A stretch of 64,000 nucleotides of DNA from Zanthoxylum bungeanum (GCA_019454045.1 SKCR01006522.1:186001-250000); one strand, 5' to 3'; positions 33,421 through 46,195 are shown, counted from the stretch's first letter. Numbers and translations: made by a program. The notes: generated by a model not told the origin, from the letters alone.

Positions 33421-36361
33421 CGATTGGGATCAAATTTATCGAGGTATGGTGGAATTTAACAGAATGGGATGGGATTTTATGGGATAATGGATGGAATCGG
33501 GATGACTTTTGTCTAAAAAATATAAAACGAGATATGACCGGGATGAATTTCATCCCAATTTCGTAAACATGATGGGTTTGGGATTGGAAAATTCTTGCCC
33601 GTCCCAGCTTATTTCCAACCTTATAAAATACGTCAGAGGAATATTCTAGAGCCTCCGCATCATCATCCTCCATATCCTCCAGCGTATTAGGCTTACCCTC
33701 AGCCTCCTCTAAGTTATTATCCTTAGGGGAGTTCATGGTTCGGGTCAACCAGTGACCCGACCCGCGCAAATTTAAAAAAATTAATGATTTTTTAGGTCAA
33801 CCCAATCCGACCTGAAATTTACGGGTTGGGTAACAGGTTTGATATTAAAACCTGACTCGGCCCGACTCTATAATATTTTTATTATTTTTCTAAAAATTTT
33901 ATTATTTTTTAAAGTTTTTTCTAGTATTTCATTTGTATATTACTTTTGAAACTTTATATATATGATAATTTTTTGGACATAAAATAATTAATATTTAGAT
34001 TTCAAAATAATTAATTCATTAACAAAATTTACTTTTTTGGTCGACCCGACCCAACCCGATCGGGTTTCACCTCTGCATTTCCCGACCCGCGTGACCTGAC
34101 CCGATCGAGTCTCATAAAATTAAAAAAATTCGACCCGTGAACACCCATAATTATCCTATTCTAGCCTATCATGCTCCACCACCAGCAGATGCGCTTCCAA
34201 ATATTCCTAATGGTGCCTATGTCTACCTATATTTCTATCCCCCTGCATGGGGTCATGGTTTAGCTCAAATGGCTCTTACAGTAAAAGAGGAGAGCATTGC
34301 TAATAGAGAAAAGGAAAATAGAGTTGTTTAGTTCGATATAAAGAAGGATCCAATAGTAGCTGGGAATTTCTTAGGCAGATGGAGAAAGTTTTTGGGTTGA
34401 TGAGGTTGAGCGATTAAAAAATGTGCAATCATTTGTATCGACTATTGACTGAGTAGGTAGACAAATAATGGTGGAATGTACGCGGTAAATTCATGGAAGC
34501 TAATCTGCTGACTTGAGAGAAGTTCAAAGATGAATTCCTAGCTAATTATATGAATTCTACCTTTATGGATGAGATGAAAAAGAATTCTACTACTTGATTC
34601 AAGGTATCCGTACGGTAGACTAGTATGATACCTTATTCCAAGAACTAGTACAATTTGTTTTTCATTTGAGGAACAATGAGCATCGAAAGATCGATCATTT
34701 TCTTAATGGCTTGAAAGCGGAATTAAGATCTAGAGTGAGGTTGCTTACAATGAACAATCTGATAGAATTAGCCAGTTATGTACAATTATTCCAAGGATAA
34801 CAATGGACATGTACAGAGGATAATTATTCCTCTAACTCAGGTTTCCAAAGGCACTCGTGGTCAGAGTGGGGTTCAAGTTCAGACTTATGGGACTCACATG
34901 GGCGTATTTGTATAAAGTAGAGCTGCTTCAGGTGGTCAGACTAGCAGACCTAGTGCCCTGGCTAAGGTATTCGCTATGACGCAACATGAGGCTTCAACAA
35001 CACCAGAGGTTATCACTGATATATTGTTTATCTTTGGTCGAAAGGGCCAATTACTTGTTAATTCCAGTGCTATAAATTCTTTTATTTCGAAATCATTTGT
35101 ATAGTTTTTATCTTTGGTCGAAAGTGAGATAGATTGTGAGTTAATTATTTCTACTCCTGTAGGATATTCCATTATTGCTAAACAAGTTTATAAAGAATGT
35201 GTAATATATATTGGTTATCCTATCACTATGCTATGGTAAATTATCATGGGAAAGTAATGGAGTTTGAAAGTTTGAATGGGTAGAAATTTTCTTTTAAGGG
35301 ATAAAGACGTTTTATTCCCTCATATGTGATCTCTGCAATACAAGCCAATAAGATTCTAAGGAAAGATTGTGATGTATATCTCGCTCATGTGATAAATACT
35401 AGTATATGTGCACAGGAATTGCATTAGGTTCTTGTTGTGGAAGAATTTCTTGATGTATTTCCTGATGAATTAACCAGTTTACCATCATACATGGAGTTGG
35501 AATTCAGTATTGATTTATTTCCTGGTGCATCCTCATATCTCTAGCTCCTTACAAGATGACTCATGTAGAGTTGAAAGAGTTGAAGGTGCAATTACAAGAA
35601 TTGTTAGACAGTGGCTTCATAAAGCCTAGTTCTTTGCCATGGGGTGCACTAATGATATTCGTGAGGAAGAAATATGACTCTTTGAGATTATGTATTGATT
35701 ATCAACAATTGAATCAAGTTATCACTCGCAAAAGTATCATTTGTCTCTTATGGATGATATTTTTGATCAGTTACGAAGAGCCAAGGTATTTTCCAAGATA
35801 GATATGAGGTCCGAGTACCATCAATTGAAAGTGAGAGAATGAGATATACCTAAGACTACTTTTAGAATTTGCTACGAGCATTGTGAATTCTTAGTAACGT
35901 CATTTGAGTTAACTAATGCATTGACTACTTTTATAGACTTGATGAACTTAATATTCAGACAATATCTCGACAAGTTTGTCATTGTATTTATAGATGACAT
36001 CTTGATGTATTCTAGTAATGAAGAAGAGCACAAATAGCATCTACGAATACTTTTACAAACCTTGAGGGAGAAGTAGTTATATGCCAAGTTTAGAAAGTAT
36101 GAGTTTTTGCTTGAAAGAATTATATTCTTGGGCCATGTCATTTCAGTAAATGTTGTTTATGTAGATCTTAAGTTGATAGAAGCAGTGGTTAATTAGGAAT
36201 CTCTTATCAGTACAATTGAGGTATGAAGTTTCTTGGGATTAGCAAGTTATTACCAATATTTTGTCCAGAGATTCTCACAATTCAAGAAAACTATAAAATT
36301 TAAGTGGACTGGGGAGTGTCACTAAAGCTTTGATAAGCTTAAGGAGTGTTTGACAACTACT
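33421..36361 (+). pseudogene. Chromovirus-type gypsy gag-pol, decayed (right inverted copy)
   Basis: It mirrors 22970-25838: proline-rich gag (split by a MITE), capsid remnants (34150-34800), protease-like INSFISKSFV with the active-site Asp replaced (35030-35105), RT with FLDVFPDELTSLPSYMELEF (35452-35511), [31 protein letters not shown] and the YxDD region near 36000, then the start of RNase H. Stops are frequent. Homology with the left arm ends near 36361, where an unrelated integrase tail begins. Neither copy could be active. Confidence 0.8.
33724..34149. mobile_element. Non-autonomous hAT-type MITE in right inverted arm
   Basis: A 426-bp inverse counterpart of the element at 25151-25538, with termini TAGGGGAGTTCATGG and reversed TATGGGTGTTCACGGG. 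It is flanked by the 8-bp duplication ATTATCCT (33716-33723 and 34150-34157), the reverse complement of the left-arm duplication. It is about 38 bp longer than the left copy. Confidence 0.88.
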
Positions 36362-36672
36362 TTGAACAGTTGACATTAATGGATGAGAAGAGAATGAAGT
36401 CTTTACAACATATGCAGTTATACCAGAAAAGGTTGGCTCGAGCGTTCAACAAGAAGGTGCGTCCTACCAAGATCAAAAAGGGTGATCTGGTGTTTAAGCA
36501 GTCGAAGCCATCGATGGCGGATCCGAGAGGAAAGTTCATACCCAACTGGGAAGGACCCTACATAGTCCAGAAAGTGATGGGAAATGGAGCAGTGAGACTG
36601 TCAGATTTAGAAGGGAATGAGTTCACCGAGCCGATCAACGTGGATAGATTGAAGCAGTATTTTGCCTGAGGA
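36362..36672 (+). pseudogene. C-terminal integrase fragment of a Tat/Ogre-type gypsy
   Basis: After the gypsy junction the frame reads DEKRMKSLQHMQLYQKRLAR, then AFNKKVRPTKIKKGDLVFKQ, then DPRGKFIPNWEGPYIVQKV, and ends with the EPINVDRLKQYFA type of tail before TGA. This is the end of pol in Tat/Ogre elements (GDLVLKK... DPRGKFxPNWEGPYVVKK). Only the C-terminus is present; the rest was lost at the junction near 36361. Together with the 3' untranslated region, polypurine tract and LTR downstream, it marks the 3' half of a separate element on the plus strand. Confidence 0.8.
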
Positions 36673-37160
36673 AGAGAAGATCAATCAGTCACCAAGGGAA
36701 TTTGTGAGAGACCTAGCCCAACGGAATAGGAAATTCATTCATGTATACATGCATACACGTAACATATTTGCATTCTCTTTTTTATGTTTGTTTTGTTTTG
36801 TATTCACATGAGAGACAAAGAAAGCGGCAAATGCAAGCCAACCAGAAGCAGCAACAGTATAGTGTCATCAGTTTTAGGAATGAATCAGTATCAGGTTCGG
36901 GAAGGAACCTCTGGGGGCGAAGCCCACATTATCAGCGGTTGAAAGGGAGAATTTCGTGGAGTGAGTGAGTGAAAAAGAAAAAAAAAAAGGAAAGAGAGAG
37001 AGAAGTCCTTGATGGTTAGGCATATGTCCAGTGATGACATTGTTTGCTGTAGGGAGAAACCTTAGAAACAATAAGTGCAAGATGTGCTCTCACCCGGTAT
37101 TCTAAGTGGTTGATCTCGGCTAGACTCGCGAGCACTTGATTACGGGATCTTAGCAGTAGA

Positions 37161-39761
37161 TGTTGGGGTTGGTGCTCAGAGCGCCAATCCGGACCGTATT
37201 TATGTCTGATTCATGAATACGAACATCCATTTTTCCATAATATTACTTATTTATGGTTGCACCTCTTGTTTTTATATACGTATTCGATCTGATTACGATT
37301 AGATTGAAACTAAATGTTGTTTAATGATATGTATATATTAGACAAATGCCCGATAATATATAATGCAGTACACAGTTACAAAGCTAGTTTGTAATTGACA
37401 TTGGGAAGTGTCACTGCTAAATGTATATTATCAGATATAGTTCCTGGTCAAGATTCACTAACACGGGTCGGTTAGTCAAATCTGTTGAGACCAGTACATG
37501 TCGTATATCGAGACTTGGTCCGATGATTTATCCCAATAAACCATGAGTCTAGGGAGACTCGTATAGACGTGTAAGTGTTTATAGTGGATAAACACTGAAC
37601 GACTCACCGAAGATTCTTAATGGATGGTACAACAACGTCAATAAGAATCTTCTCGGGTTGAGTAGCATAGTGGTCATTCGACTTGAGATACCACTGTGGA
37701 TGAATGAGACATCCTCCACACTTAGATGGCAGTCACGTCACCGATCTATTTAGATCATACCTCCGCCTGTTCGTTGGGTGTGGACCGATCCTCAGGATAT
37801 CCTGTGTGTATCAAGATAGAATCCGTCAATTCTGTGTACAGAGCATAGGTAGTCCATATATGATTAGCAGTCTGTTAAATCTGTGGCCACAGTATACTTC
37901 GGAAGTAAGTTCCGAATGTTATTTAGAGATTGCTAATAGATACGTTGATGGGATAATACCTATAGAGATTTGACGTTTACATCTATATCTCTGGGATTAT
38001 CCGGATACCTGTGACGGAGGGATTATACGTATGCAATGACCTCGATCTGTATGATTCAGCGAGTTTATCTATGGTCGTCATAATTTATGGGTGGGTAAAT
38101 TATGGACACGAAATTGGATTTTGTGACGGATATACCTGAATCTAGAGAGTCTCACTAATGAAATATACCCGTAGAGCACTTGGGAAACTTTTATGAATAA
38201 TGATGATTATTTATAAATCGTTTAAACGTTAAACGAAAAATACATGTGAACGGGCCGAACCGTCATTTCCTAATTAATGTGTATTTGTATTTAATATATG
38301 ATATTATTAAATACACATTAATTAATTGTCAAATAAAGGTATTTGACATATATCATTAATATATGTATTTGAGATCTTTAAAGTAAATATAATACATATA
38401 TTTGAGATATTTGTATTTAATTAATTATTTAATTATTTAATTATTAAATGATTAATATAATTAAAATATAAATATCTCACCAAATGATAAAGTTAGGAAA
38501 TGATTATAAGTGTTTATTATTGACTTTAAAGTAAAGGAAATGGTAGTCAAATTGGATTTGACTTTCTTGGATATTTATTTTACATTTTTTAAAATTGAAA
38601 TATTTTTTCCTTTATTTTTTATCAATTTTCGGCCATATACCTATATAAATATAATTGTTATATTTTTAAGTTGCTTTTGTTGACTTCTTGAATTTTCATT
38701 AAAGTTGTAATGATCAAATTGCAAGTTGATTAAAGTAAGCTTTAAATGAAACAAATGAAAAATATCTAGATATTTTTTCTTACTACAATTTCGGCCAAGG
38801 GCTTGATTTGGGTGAGTATATATTGTTTTGTTTCATTTTTAGGGTTTAAGGGTTCATAAGTCACCAAATGAAACACAAAAGTAGTTGAGAGAAAAGTTTG
38901 AAGAAAAGAAGGAAAAGCTTGGAAATCTTAAGGTTTTGTAAGTTTTCATTCAAATCTTCCAACATGAAAAATGTTTCTAACATACTTAGCTTCATCTTGT
39001 GTTGCTTTGATGTTGTCTCTCTACTTATGGTTTGTGTTTTAATTGTTGTGAACTTGAATGAAAGATGTGTGTATGTAAGTGGCCTTGAAATGGTTTCAAA
39101 GGCTTACTTTTGATTCTTTGAAAATCAAAGTTGTCATTCTAGAGTTAGTAAGCCACTCCTTGGTGACCTAGAATTTTTCTAGAGTTATTTCAAAGTGGTG
39201 AGGCTTGATTGGTGAAGTATTGAATGGATTAAAGTGTTGGATTTTGTAAATTTGGTGAAATTGTACAATTTGATGAAATTGAAAAATTAGGGTTCTTAAC
39301 CCACTCCAAATTTGGGGATTTTCATATATGTGATGTATTATGGTATGAATATGATGCATGTAAAATTTTAGGTTGATTGGATTTGATCTCGGCATGTTTT
39401 GAACTAAATGGACCAAATTGCAATTAATTGAAAATTTTGGGTGGCTCACGGCATTAGACTAAAAATTGGGGATTTGTGTGAAATCTGATTTTGATGCATT
39501 AGATGTGTTGAAAAACATTTTAGAAATGATTTAGAATCATCCAAAATTGTATTTGACAACTTTTGGACTAAAATGATAAATTTACAAAATTTTGGGGTTT
39601 TTCGGTAATTACCAAGAAATTTGATTTCTTATGTAATTTTTCAGAATTTGATAATTGAAAATAAGTTTATTTAATTGATCCGAGAAAAATTTTGAAATCG
39701 GAAAATTTTGATTTTCCACTATTCCGCTGTGTTACCGATATTCCCCCTTAAAACCCATACA
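37161..39761 (+). mobile_element. Solo LTR with GTAGA target duplication
   Basis: A 2601-bp segment begins TGTTGGGG and ends CCCATACA, flanked by GTAGA at 37156-37160 and 39762-39766. There is no PBS or coding content inside; the short open frames are scattered. The style resembles the solo LTR at 13206 (TGTTGG start, similar length class), but I see no long shared stretch. Orientation is inferred from the transcript-like 3' half and is uncertain. Confidence 0.82.
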
Positions 39762-39879
39762 GTAGAAGCCTGAGTAGTCAGCGAGATGACTAGTTGGAGA
39801 GATGGCGGATCAGTGAATGACTGTTTACCTAGATGTCCATCCTGATTTACTTATGCTATGATATGTGATATGGTTGGAA

Positions 39880-40140
39880 ACGAAAAAAAAAAAAGTCTCT
39901 GAAAAGAAAAAAAAAAATAGACCACCTATAACCGATAAGCGTGAAGCTATCCGGGGCGAGTATTAGGACCACCATGAGAAAATACTACCTTAAAGGGTAT
40001 GTGTGTCTAAAAAAAGAGAAAGAAAGAAAATAAAAAAAGAAAAAAAAGAAAAAAGAAAAAAGAAAAAAGAAAAAAGAAAAGAAAAAGAAAGTTCAAAAAT
40101 GAAAAGAAAGAAAAGAAAGAGAAAAAAGAAAAAAGAATAA
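39880..40140 (+). repeat. Purine-rich low-complexity tract
   Basis: Runs of A with GA interruptions dominate (AAAAAGAAAAAAG-like units between 40010 and 40135, and two shorter A runs near 39885 and 39910). No coding content. It lies in the 3' untranslated region of the Tat/Ogre element. Confidence 0.8.
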
Positions 40141-40564
40141 AATCATATCATGTTGAGTACGATGAAGTAATCACAGAGTATGATCAAGACATCTAGGTTG
40201 GTTAGACCCACTGATCCAATTCTCCGAGACAAAATCATCGAGTTGGCTTACTTAAGGATTAAGCTGTGAAAGAGCCTTGGCACACACACACTAGGAGTCT
40301 GGTTCAGATCACTCATTCAGACGATCGGATTTGAGTGTATTAAGTACTCTGAAGGTTCTTTGGTTTCAACACGAAGCATTCGTTGAGGACGAAAATATGT
40401 TTAACTATCAGGATTATCTCGTGAGAAGCAGTACAGTGTGTTGGTATGTAACATCATATCAGGAGATCTACCTTGAATTAATGAAAGCAGCAAAGGATAA
40501 AAAGATGAACCGAGACTGGGGGCGACCAGTCTACCCTTTCTCATACAGCACGGTTCGGCAATGA

Positions 40565-41395
40565 ACCATCATCAGCAGTTTGGGGATGAGTCTTAGGGTT
40601 GAGGCCCACATCAGTATTAGTTTGGGGATGAGTCCCAGGGTCGAGGCCCACATCAGTATCAGTTTGGGGATGATTCCCGGGGTCAAGGCCCATATCAGTA
40701 TCAGTTTGGGGATGAGTCTCAGGGTTGAGGCCCACATCAGTATTAGTTTGGGGATGAGTCTCATGGTCGAGGCCCACATCAGTATCAGTTTGGGGATGAG
40801 TCCCGGGGTCGAGGCCCACATCAGCATCAGTTTTGGGGATGCGTCCCAGGGTTGAGGCCCACATATCAGTTGCAGTTCCGGGATGCGTCCCAGGGTCAAG
40901 GCCCACTGCATCACTCGCTGGGAATGGCACTCCGGGAATGGAGCACGGGTTGAGGCCCACATCATCAGTTGCAGTTACGGGATGTGTCCTAGGGTCGAGG
41001 CCCACTGCATCACTCGCCAGGAATGGCGCTTCGAGAATGGGGCACGGGTTGAGGCTCAAATCATCATCACTCGCCGAGAATGGCGCTCCGGGAATGGAGC
41101 ACGGGTTGAGGCCCACATCATCATCACTCGCCGGGAATGGTGCTCTGGGAATGAAGCACGGGTTGAGGCCCACATCATCATCACTCGCCGGGAATGGCGC
41201 TTCGGGAATGGAGCACAGGTTGAGGCCCACATCATCATCACTCGCAAGGAATGGCACTCCGGGAATGGAGCACGGGTTGAGGCCCACATCATCATCAGTT
41301 TTGGGATGCGTCACAGGGTTGAGGCCCACACATCAGTTGCAGTTTCGGGATGCGTCCCAGGGTCGAGGCCCATTGCATCATCAACACAGTTCGAA
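40565..41395 (+). repeat. Two related minisatellites (about 42-bp and 57-bp units)
   Basis: From about 40565 to 40860 a roughly 42-bp unit repeats (GTTTGGGGATGAGTCYCAGG then GTTGAGGCCCACATCAGTAT), seven copies. From about 40900 to 41310 it gives way to a 57-bp unit (CGCCGGGAATGGCGCTCCGG, then GAATGGAGCACGGGTTGAGG), five to six copies, mixed with the first type at the ends. Both share the core GGGTTGAGGCCCACATCA. Both unit lengths are multiples of three, which keeps several frames open; those frames are not genes. Confidence 0.88.
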
Positions 41396-41510
41396 GCAAC
41401 AGGCAAGTCAGGTGGCAGCTGGCGAGCTAGGTAAGTAAAAATACATTGCATAACTTTGATAGGATTGCCATTGTCACACACTGCACAAGTCCCATCAAAG
41501 TGGGGGAGAC

Positions 41511-44227
41511 TGTAGGCACTGTATTTTTGCATATAAGTCCCGATGATGAGCCTCGTGCGGAGGCACTACCTTTTAAGTTGCGGAAGTCGCGGGAAACGGA
41601 CGTCGGAAGGGAAAAGTCGGAAATCAATACCTCGTATGATTTAATTCGTTTGCTTAGCCTCGGGTTTGCTCGTTGAACCTCTGTTTTAACTATTAGCCTT
41701 AGCCCAAACCCCCATAAACCCTAAACATGACACCCTAGACTCTCCTCTCTCGCGTTTATCCTCTTAACCTCTCCCTTCACTCTCGGCATTCACAAACAAA
41801 TACACACAGCCACACCGAATAAACCCTATACACTCTCAGCACTTCACAACAATTCACACAACTCCTTCACGTCTCTCTCTCCCACTCATCACATGCACTC
41901 CTCAACCTAGACACCTCACGCACACACTAACCACGCACAAGAAACCTAGACACCTCACGCACACATTAGCCATGCACAAGAAGCCAAAACAAGCCTAGCC
42001 ACCTCACATCCCACTTTCAACAAAGCCATTTAATAGCCTCCACCAACAGCCCCCCCCCCCCCCCCCCCCCCAATTAAATGACATTTCCACTTAGTCAAAT
42101 ACAGCACACCAACCCTCCACCAAACAACAAAGTAATTAAATAACTCATTCATCAATGCAATCCACCAACAACCTCAACCCTCTCCTAGAAGAAGCACAAA
42201 CCCAACCATTCTTCCCCTGACTGATTCACGCAAAAAGCACTCCAAAATCCCTCTCCATTGCCGCCATACGTGAACTTCAGTAACGAACCAACCAATAGAG
42301 CCAACAACCCCTCAGCCGAGAATACTCATCAACAAACCCTTCATCAGCCATAAGCCACCCACAAATAACTAAATCACTCAGCCAACCCTCAATCCCACAT
42401 CGGTCGCGCATGGGGTATGCTTCATGAGATGGTCTTTACGTGAATAACAAAAAGCCACATACACAAAACCCCACAGCCCCTCCATCATGTAAACGACAAA
42501 GACATAAACCACACTGCCCTCACTTCTCTCAATCACCTCACGCCCCTCTCTCCTTTTTGACACAGCAGCTAACTCTCTTCTCGCCTCTCTCTCCTGGACA
42601 CACTCAATACCCTTCTTTGACACATCCACTAACGTCTCATTCACTTCTTCCCTTAGTCAACGTAAACCCTAACTCATCAGACCCGTGCACACGTGAAATA
42701 ACAAACCAATAAATCCTAAAAGCCCTTCGCCAAAGCCACCAACGAACAACCCTACACGCCACTTACAAGAGCCACGAAACCTGCCCTCACATAATGGAAC
42801 AAAGGAGATAGTTGACACATGGCACTCAAAAACAAATCAACAACTCTTTAACCCCACGTGCGACAAGAAATCATGACCCTTCTCTCCTCACACCACGAAG
42901 ACATACACAAAAGTAACGCACTGCATCTCCACCAATCGACAAGCCGACAACAAAAATCCAAGAAGCACATCTTTCAACCATCAACAAACCGAGTCAGCCC
43001 TTGTCCACAAACGCACCCAAAAAAAGGCCCACTCACTGACCTCACCGACTTACACATACATTACCCCTTCACACAGACCACGTGAAGACCTTCAGCCCAC
43101 TCACTGACCTCACCGATTAACACATATAATGCCCATTCATGCAGACCATGTGAAGACCTTCATTTCACGTTAATACTCATCTCGCCACTACCACACCCTT
43201 CACGCACTGCCCTCATATTCACGCCAATAGTCCAGAAGAAACCCCCTAAATAGCGAACAAACTGCTTCCATAACAGCCTCTAACCTGCACCTAAACTGCC
43301 TAAAAACACCCTTGAACTGCACCCTAAAATTACTGAAACTGCATTATCTTGACCACCGAAAAAATCCCTAAAATCTGCCAATTTACCACCAAAATTTTGC
43401 CCTGAAACATAGCCCAAATACCGCAAAAACAGTAAGCAAACAGCAGTCCAAAACAGCGAGGCAACGAAGGAAATCAGAAAACCAGTAAATCGGAATAGTT
43501 ACGGAGCACCAACCATTCCGACAACCGCGTAGCGCACTTTCAAGAGATGACTTAAGAGGTTCGACTTGAGGGCACCCTTTTTACTTATTCCCATTTATTT
43601 TTTTGTTATTTGTTTTACTTCGCATAAGTATTGTTGGTTAATGTGTGCTATGGCTATTGGATGAATGGAATATGTGTTATCTCTTATGGTATATCGGATG
43701 GAAACCCAGACGTAAATTTCGTAGCCGAATCCGAATGGACGGTAATGCGGTCTGTACTTAGGAAACAACTCCACGTACCACTTGAGAGATACACATATTT
43801 CGTTTCATCCAACCTTGTGTTTAAGCATGATTTAGTTGTTTAGTATGTTATTTATTTTTCTAAGCATGATTTAGTCGTTAGTATGTTATTTATTTTTATG
43901 CATGATTTAGTCATTTAGTATGATATTTTTTATGCATGATTTATTTATGTTTCTGTATGTGTTAATTTAATGTATTCATGAGATTGCGTGTTTGCCGTAC
44001 TTCGACTTACTTCTATGCATGCAAACTTAGATATATGAGTTATTTTCATGAATGTGAATCTAGATATAGGTTATTCTTGCGCATGTATGTTGCTTAGACT
44101 CGGTTATATTATCGCATAAATCCGTTCATTACAAGTGGCATAAGTAAGGGACCATTCTAAACCCAACGGTTTGAGGTATTCCCTTGCGATGGGTGAGTGC
44201 GGCCTTAAATCATTTTCCCAGTTCACA
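41511..44227 (+). repeat. Long LTR of Tat/Ogre-type element
   Basis: It begins TGTAGGCACTG right after the polypurine tract and is proposed to end at CAGTTCACA (44227), just before a PBS-like TGGCGACTCC (44233). The interior is strongly C/A-rich from 41700 to 43500, with a run of 22 C at 42050-42071, and has no coding signal. The 5' boundary is good. The 3' boundary depends on the PBS-like sequence and on the TG...CA rule, as no second copy is present. Confidence 0.55.
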
Positions 44228-45936
44228 CTGGATGGCGACTCCTTTATTCTCCGGTTTAGTCCCCCGCGGGCTACTCCGTACTCTCGACCGGGCCGCGAGC
44301 TTGGAACAGCGTCGCCGATTTATGTGTCCTACAAGTCACTAGAGGGTTTTGTCCACTAGATCAAGTCAGAGTTCAGTTCAGACAGTATCAGATAGCGTCA
44401 TGTAACATGTAGTTTGTTAATAATGAACATGCATGTAAAGTGTTATAAGTGTTCATTACTAAAGTTGTAATGTATAATGAGTTTGAATATTAAGTTTGAA
44501 AAGCATGATGCATTCATGAGATTGAGTTGGGCATCGGCCCCTTCATGAGTTTATCCATTAGATGAGTTTAGTATTGTTAGAAAGTCAGAGGCTCAGAGAA
44601 ATAATACAGCCTATTCTTGCCGATAGCATCTCCCTGATCAGGAATGTTATAGTAAAATATGAATAAATTAGAGGTGTATGATACCGATTAATTTATTCAT
44701 ATTAAAAATATTTTAAAAAATCAATTTCTCACACTAATATGCTTCTGCTGGATTTATCCCATCATAATCTTCATCTCTAGCTCCGCCTTAAGGCACAACA
44801 CTAGTTCTTCTAAGTTGACATTTCAAAGTGGACATAAAATCAATGATTAATATGATGATAATTCAATACACCGATGTGATAATGCGAAAACTAAAGGTCA
44901 AAGCATTTCCTTTATTTTTTTCTTTTCTTTTTGGAACTAATAGCGACTTGAAAATCTCATTGCATTAGTTTAGTCATGGTACGTTTTTAATATATTGCAG
45001 GATCTTTGGCTATAGCTAGTGATTGAAAGACTCGACAAGAATTTAATATTATTCCGAGTTGTTAAGGCCAATCCCAATATTTAAAGGCAAGATATTAATT
45101 TGATTCGTATATGAAATTGTAAAAATTGATTCTTTTAATAAATAGATTAATTCGATTCGATTTGTTTATTATAAATTTAAGTTCATCGATTCATTTATTT
45201 ATTTAAAATTCGTTTATTATTTCATTTTTGCTAGTTTTTGTTACTTTTCCATTAATTTCGATAAGTTGTTGTTAATTATCACAAAAAATAATAATGTTGT
45301 CTAGATTTATTTTGAATATAATATTGTTTAGATTTGATTGGCTATTTTTTATAAATCATTTAATTTAATATTTCATATATACACGTTTATGAATAATTAA
45401 TATAAATAACTTACTGTAATTTATGTCATTGAATCATGTCAGAATTTAATGAATATTTTTTATGTTTTGTTATTAAACGAGTCGAATACATATCCTAATA
45501 TTAGGATTCGTCTAATAAACAAATCGAATACAAATTTATCACATTTCGATTCGTTTAAAATTCAACACAAATTCAATTCGTTAATTCATTTTATCATCCC
45601 TACAAAATATCCTACTTCTACTCACCGAAAATCAAGATTCTATATAGTTTCGAGACAAATGTCTCGAATTAAAAATCAATACGAGATTCGAGACAATTCT
45701 TCTTTCTGAATACACAATCAAGACGAGACCAGAAATAGTAAATCCAGACTCATCCTGAACGATAGCCATCTCTACTTTATCTCACTAGTTATATGTATAT
45801 GTCATAAAGATACCGTCATTATGTAGTTTACCACTTCTTAACTAACTATTAATCATAATTAATTAAGAAAACAGCGATGTGTTTATCATATTTCTATATA
45901 GCTACCAAATACAGCTGACTATAAACATATATTGAA
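44228..45936. other. Post-LTR remnant and AT-rich intergenic sequence
   Basis: TGGCGACTCC at 44233 fits the PBS type used by Ogre-like elements, and the following 150 bp (Arg/Ser/Pro-rich in one frame) may be internal leader sequence of a lost neighbouring copy. From about 44640 to 45936 the DNA is AT-rich without a readable gene. A stretch at about 45080-45600 has TTCGATTCG / CGAATCGAAA-type repeats on both strands and may be a degraded MITE, but I could not find a target duplication. Confidence 0.35.
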
Positions 45937-45951
45937 GGGCTTGACTGTGGT

Positions 45952-46018
45952 ACCCAGGGGTATGACATACCCCTGGGTTTCTCACCGTTGGATCATTGTA
46001 AAATGATCCAACGGTGAG
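45952..46018. repeat. Two perfect hairpins at the left MULE end
   Basis: First hairpin 45952-45978: arms ACCCAGGGGTAT and its reverse complement around GAC. Second hairpin 45981-46018: 17-bp arms CTCACCGTTGGATCATT and its reverse complement around GTAA. Both are perfect. They could form cruciforms or RNA stem-loops. Confidence 0.9.
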
Positions 46019-46195
46019 TAAAAAAAAAAAACAAACAAAGAGAACAAACCGGTTAAGCCGGTTACCACCACACTCTCATTTTCCCCCTAATTTTGCCCGA
46101 TCAGTTTCATTTTCCCTCTCTCTCAATTTTGCCCTAAAATTTTCCTCCCTCTCTCAATTCTCACGATCCCTCTCATTTTCCCCTAATTTTTGCCC

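Larger units (their letters stand above)
36362..44250 (+). mobile_element. 3' portion of a Tat/Ogre-type element (integrase tail, repeat-rich 3' region, LTR)
   Basis: Integrase tail (36362-36672), then a long non-coding region with GA-rich and minisatellite repeats, interrupted by a solo LTR (37161-39761). A polypurine tract GTGGGGGAGAC (41500-41510) and a long LTR follow. Large repeat-bearing 3' untranslated regions and long LTRs are usual for this group. The 5' part is absent. Confidence 0.65.

Noticed and set aside
37704..37973. 89-residue ORF in the solo LTR
   Set aside because: Isolated in a region flanked by exact target duplications with no other coding content; no recognisable domain.
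40541..41438. Open frames on both strands through the minisatellite (up to 262 residues)
   Set aside because: Unit lengths of 42 and 57 bp keep several frames open at once on both strands; this is a repeat artefact, not overlapping genes.
45080..45610. Possible MITE rich in TTCGATTCG
   Set aside because: Ends align only weakly and I found no target duplication; mentioned only as low-confidence intergenic content.
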